A stretch of 7,248 nt of DNA, from the NCBI GenBank assembly GCA_003520455.1, contig DOUV01000082.1:1-7248 (forward strand), given 5' to 3'. Below are positions 6,386 through 7,248 of the stretch, piece after piece (positions within the stretch are counted from its first letter, which is position 1; every line of letters starts with the position of its first letter). This DNA comes from Chloroflexota bacterium. Lineage in GTDB: Bacteria; Chloroflexota; Anaerolineae; Ardenticatenales; Ardenticatenaceae. The notes below the pieces were generated by a model that worked only from the letters and a program-made list of their open reading frames with translations, had not been told where the DNA came from and made no database searches. The position numbers and the translations under genes are program-made.

Positions 6386-6434
6386 GACTTCGGAAGTCTC
6401 CGATCATTCGCCCCCAGCGACTCCTTGACCGGTG
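6350..6434. repeat. 85-nt two-tier palindrome just downstream of tatA; probable 3'-end structure or terminator
   Basis: The inner hairpin is a perfect 15-bp inverted repeat: AGACTTCCGAAGTCT (6366-6380), loop TCTG, and its exact complement at 6385-6399. Each arm is itself nearly self-complementary. An outer stem pairs 6350-6365 with 6419-6434 over 16 positions, with two G-U wobbles when read as plus-strand RNA (A/C mismatches on the minus strand). The outer arm ends 2 bases past the tatA stop. No strong T-run follows on the minus strand, so it is not a textbook intrinsic terminator. It may still end or protect the tatA mRNA, or be a palindromic repeat element. Confidence 0.7.
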
Positions 6435-6436
6435 TT

Positions 6437-6601
6437 CTAGTGCTTCTTTTCGTCATCACTGTTTGCTTGCACGTTTTCCCGGAATTCCCGAATGCTGCGG
6501 CCCAGAGCGCCGCCCACTTCGGGCAGCCGTCCGACGCCAAAGACGATCAAGAAGACGGCCAGTACAATCAGGAGCTCGGGACCTCCCAATCCAAATGGCA
6601 T
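6437..6601 (-). CDS. tatA: Sec-independent protein translocase subunit TatA family
   Basis: This 54-aa protein has the TatA/E layout: a short N-terminus, one transmembrane helix at about 8-22 (PELLIVLAVFLIVFG), the hinge FGVGRLPEVG, then an amphipathic helix GGALGRSIREFRE and a brief charged tail ending EKKH. TatA units assemble in the cytoplasmic membrane and, with TatC, move folded proteins carrying twin-arginine signals; two such proteins are encoded in this window. The tail is shorter than in most TatA proteins, closer to TatE-sized or Chloroflexota-type short forms. The frame extends 63 codons upstream, but that part is Arg-rich and unlike TatA; ATG 6601 with AGAGG 8 bases before it is the right start. 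No tatC is present nearby. Confidence 0.92.
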   Translation of the reverse strand: MPFGLGGPELLIVLAVFLIVFGVGRLPEVGGALGRSIREFRENVQANSDDEKKH

Positions 6602-6695
6602 TTCCAGTACCTCTTCTCTTCTGTGGCGGCGCCAGCGCAACCGCCTGTGATCGAAGCGAGAATGATTGGCCTGCTGAGGGCTGATCCAGGCAAGG

Positions 6696-6724
6696 AAAAA
6701 GCTGCACTCCGATGCCGACGGAGT
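6696..6724 (-). terminator. Possible attenuator or weak terminator in the tatA leader
   Basis: On the minus strand ACTCCG, a 7-base loop and CGGAGT (6724-6706) form a short hairpin. It is followed after four bases by CTTTTTCC (about 6701-6694). The stem is only 6 bp and the T-run is short and offset, so activity is uncertain. If real, it would lie in the leader about 100 bases before tatA or end a transcript coming from beyond 6730. Confidence 0.25.
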
Positions 6725-6784
6725 CGCCGAGCGCCTCACCAAGATCCATCGCTCTGCTTCACTTTGACGCGAGACGGCCCTAGA

Positions 6785-6790
6785 TGTCAA
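6785..6790 (-). promoter_or_regulatory. TTGACA hexamer, possible -35 box upstream of tatA
   Basis: A perfect TTGACA on the minus strand overlaps the left target duplication of the MITE-like element. The sequence 17-18 bases further on (TCAAAG or CAAAGT) is a poor -10, so this is a weak promoter call. Its interest is that the element has inserted right beside it. Confidence 0.25.
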
Positions 6791-6906
6791 ATTGCGGTGT
6801 ATAGCGCAAAAAAAGTGGGCAGCACGTGTGGGTGTTGCCTAATCTGCCCTGTGTTTGTGCGGCGGTCCAAAACTCGCCCACGAATCTGCGCTATACACCA
6901 AATTGC
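6789..6906. mobile_element. MITE-like element (104 bp) with 13-bp terminal inverted repeats and 7-bp direct repeats
   Basis: GGTGTATAGCGCA (6796-6808) and TGCGCTATACACC (6887-6899) are perfect inverted repeats facing outward. They are flanked immediately by the direct repeat AAATTGC (6789-6795 and 6900-6906), as expected for a target-site duplication. The shared flank can be read as 10 bases (CAAATTGCGG, 6788-6797 and 6899-6908), so the exact boundary is ambiguous and the ends could instead be TGTATA...TATACA. The inside encodes nothing and folds further: GTGGGC (6815-6820) with GCCCAC (6876-6881), and GGCAGCAC (6818-6825) with GTGTTGCC (6832-6839). It would be moved by a transposase encoded elsewhere. 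The family is not identified. Confidence 0.72.
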
Positions 6907-7094
6907 GGCTTGCCGCCCGTCTCGCCGTAACTCGGAACGAGTGCCGACCATTCGGCCGGCACCTGGTAGGATATGCAAGGGCCGGGAAGGTCATATCAGC
7001 CGGCATAAGCCTGCGCCGCTCCCTCGCTACAGGCGCAGCCTTCGCCTCCCAGGCGGTTTAGGAACCCCGTCTCCGCCCCGGCTGAACGCGAATA

Positions 7095-7129
7095 AGCGCC
7101 CCGGGTGGCGGCCGGGCACTCGGGGCGCT
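7095..7129. repeat. 13-bp GC-rich hairpin
   Basis: AGCGCCCCGGGTG (7095-7107) pairs with CACTCGGGGCGCT (7117-7129) over 13 positions, with one G-U wobble in plus-strand RNA and a 9-base loop. On the minus strand it is followed by TTATT. It may be the terminator of a minus-strand gene ending beyond 7248, or part of a structured RNA; evidence is structural only. Confidence 0.45.
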
Positions 7130-7248
7130 GCGATGGCTCATCGAAATCGTGCGAATAGACGCTTCTCCTGATAAACGGTCGAGCATGCCTGGTAACGGAA
7201 CTCGTACGTAGCCATATCGCGTCGTCTAATCCCCGGCGCGGGCGCCCG

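Larger units (their letters stand above)
5884..6436. other. 553-bp mainly non-coding region between tatA and the coiled-coil ORF
   Basis: No strong gene is seen. It contains the promoter-like patch at 5950-5990, a 12-bp perfect palindrome TGGAGGCCTCCA at 6191-6202, a weak 48-codon plus-strand ORF, and the tatA-proximal palindrome. On the minus strand at about 6356-6290 a short stretch translates as a charged helix (VKHEVNGLKKHLREVLSL) between two stops. It has no proper start and could be a gene remnant or chance. Confidence 0.5.
6602..7248. other. 647-bp region upstream of tatA without a convincing gene
   Basis: Long frames cross it on the plus strand (through 7171) and minus strand, but they are Arg/Pro/Ser-rich, run antisense to tatA or through the inverted-repeat element, and match nothing I know. 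The stretch from 6909 to 7129 contains a row of inverted repeats: GTGCCG/CGGCAC (6941-6962), GATATG/CATATC (6970-6997), CTGCGCC/GGCGCAG (7011-7038) and the strong hairpin at 7095-7129. I see no tRNA, rRNA, tmRNA, SRP or RNase P signature. Confidence 0.5.

Noticed and set aside
6602..6790. 63-codon N-terminal extension of tatA
   Set aside because: It is Arg-rich and unlike any TatA N-terminus. The internal ATG at 6601 has a good ribosome binding site and starts exactly where TatA homology begins.
6425..7171. 248-codon plus-strand frame across tatA and the upstream region
   Set aside because: It runs antisense to tatA and straight through the inverted-repeat element. It becomes Arg/Pro/Ser-rich, with no motif.
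1..7248. CRISPR array, tRNA or rRNA genes, phage integrase or att sites
   Set aside because: No regularly spaced direct repeats, cloverleaf with conserved T-loop, rRNA signature or recombinase gene was seen on either strand.

Overview
The window is GC-rich bacterial DNA. Every gene I can support is read from the minus strand, so transcription runs from about 6600 down to 1. The dominant content is a set of exported redox enzymes. Two proteins carry twin-arginine (Tat) signals, and a tatA-type translocase gene lies upstream of both. The 2Fe-2S subunit has a Val/Glu/Lys linker after its signal, a type I associate with exported proteins of Chloroflexota. That, together with the GC content and the enzyme type, makes Chloroflexota my best guess, but it is an inference and not a proof.

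Layout in transcription order: (a) 7248-6602 holds no convincing gene. It contains a 104-bp MITE-like element with 13-bp terminal inverted repeats and 7-bp flanking direct repeats, plus several hairpins. (b) 6601-6437 is tatA (54 aa), followed 2 bases later by a long two-tier palindrome (6434-6350). (c) 6436-5884 is mostly non-coding, with an AT-rich promoter-like patch near 5950-5990 and one weak plus-strand ORF of 48 codons. (d) 5883-5656 is a possible 75-aa coiled-coil protein. (e) 5548-1363 is a tight three-gene operon for a molybdenum hydroxylase of the xanthine dehydrogenase family: a Tat-exported 2Fe-2S subunit, a molybdopterin catalytic subunit, and an FAD subunit with an extra four-cysteine [4Fe-4S] loop. 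The gaps between these genes are 12 and 16 bases. (f) 1362-857 is a non-coding gap with inverted repeats. (g) 856-434 encodes a 140-aa protein whose C-terminal half looks like a mannitol-type PTS EIIB domain but lacks the usual cysteine loop. Its stop overlaps (ATGA) the start of (h), a Tat-exported protein with two four-cysteine iron-sulfur motifs that runs off the window at base 1.

Probable working model: TatA helps export the folded 2Fe-2S subunit, and the Mo and FAD subunits, which lack signals, ride along with it as in PaoABC. The enzyme would oxidise an aldehyde or N-heteroaromatic compound outside the membrane and pass electrons through Mo, two 2Fe-2S clusters, FAD and possibly a 4Fe-4S cluster. 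The downstream ferredoxin is a second exported electron carrier, probably belonging to another oxidoreductase beyond the window edge. The substrate cannot be read from the sequence. The Mo subunit departs from textbook motifs at several cofactor-contact positions. The PTS EIIB-like protein coupled to an exported ferredoxin is the least expected association in the window.
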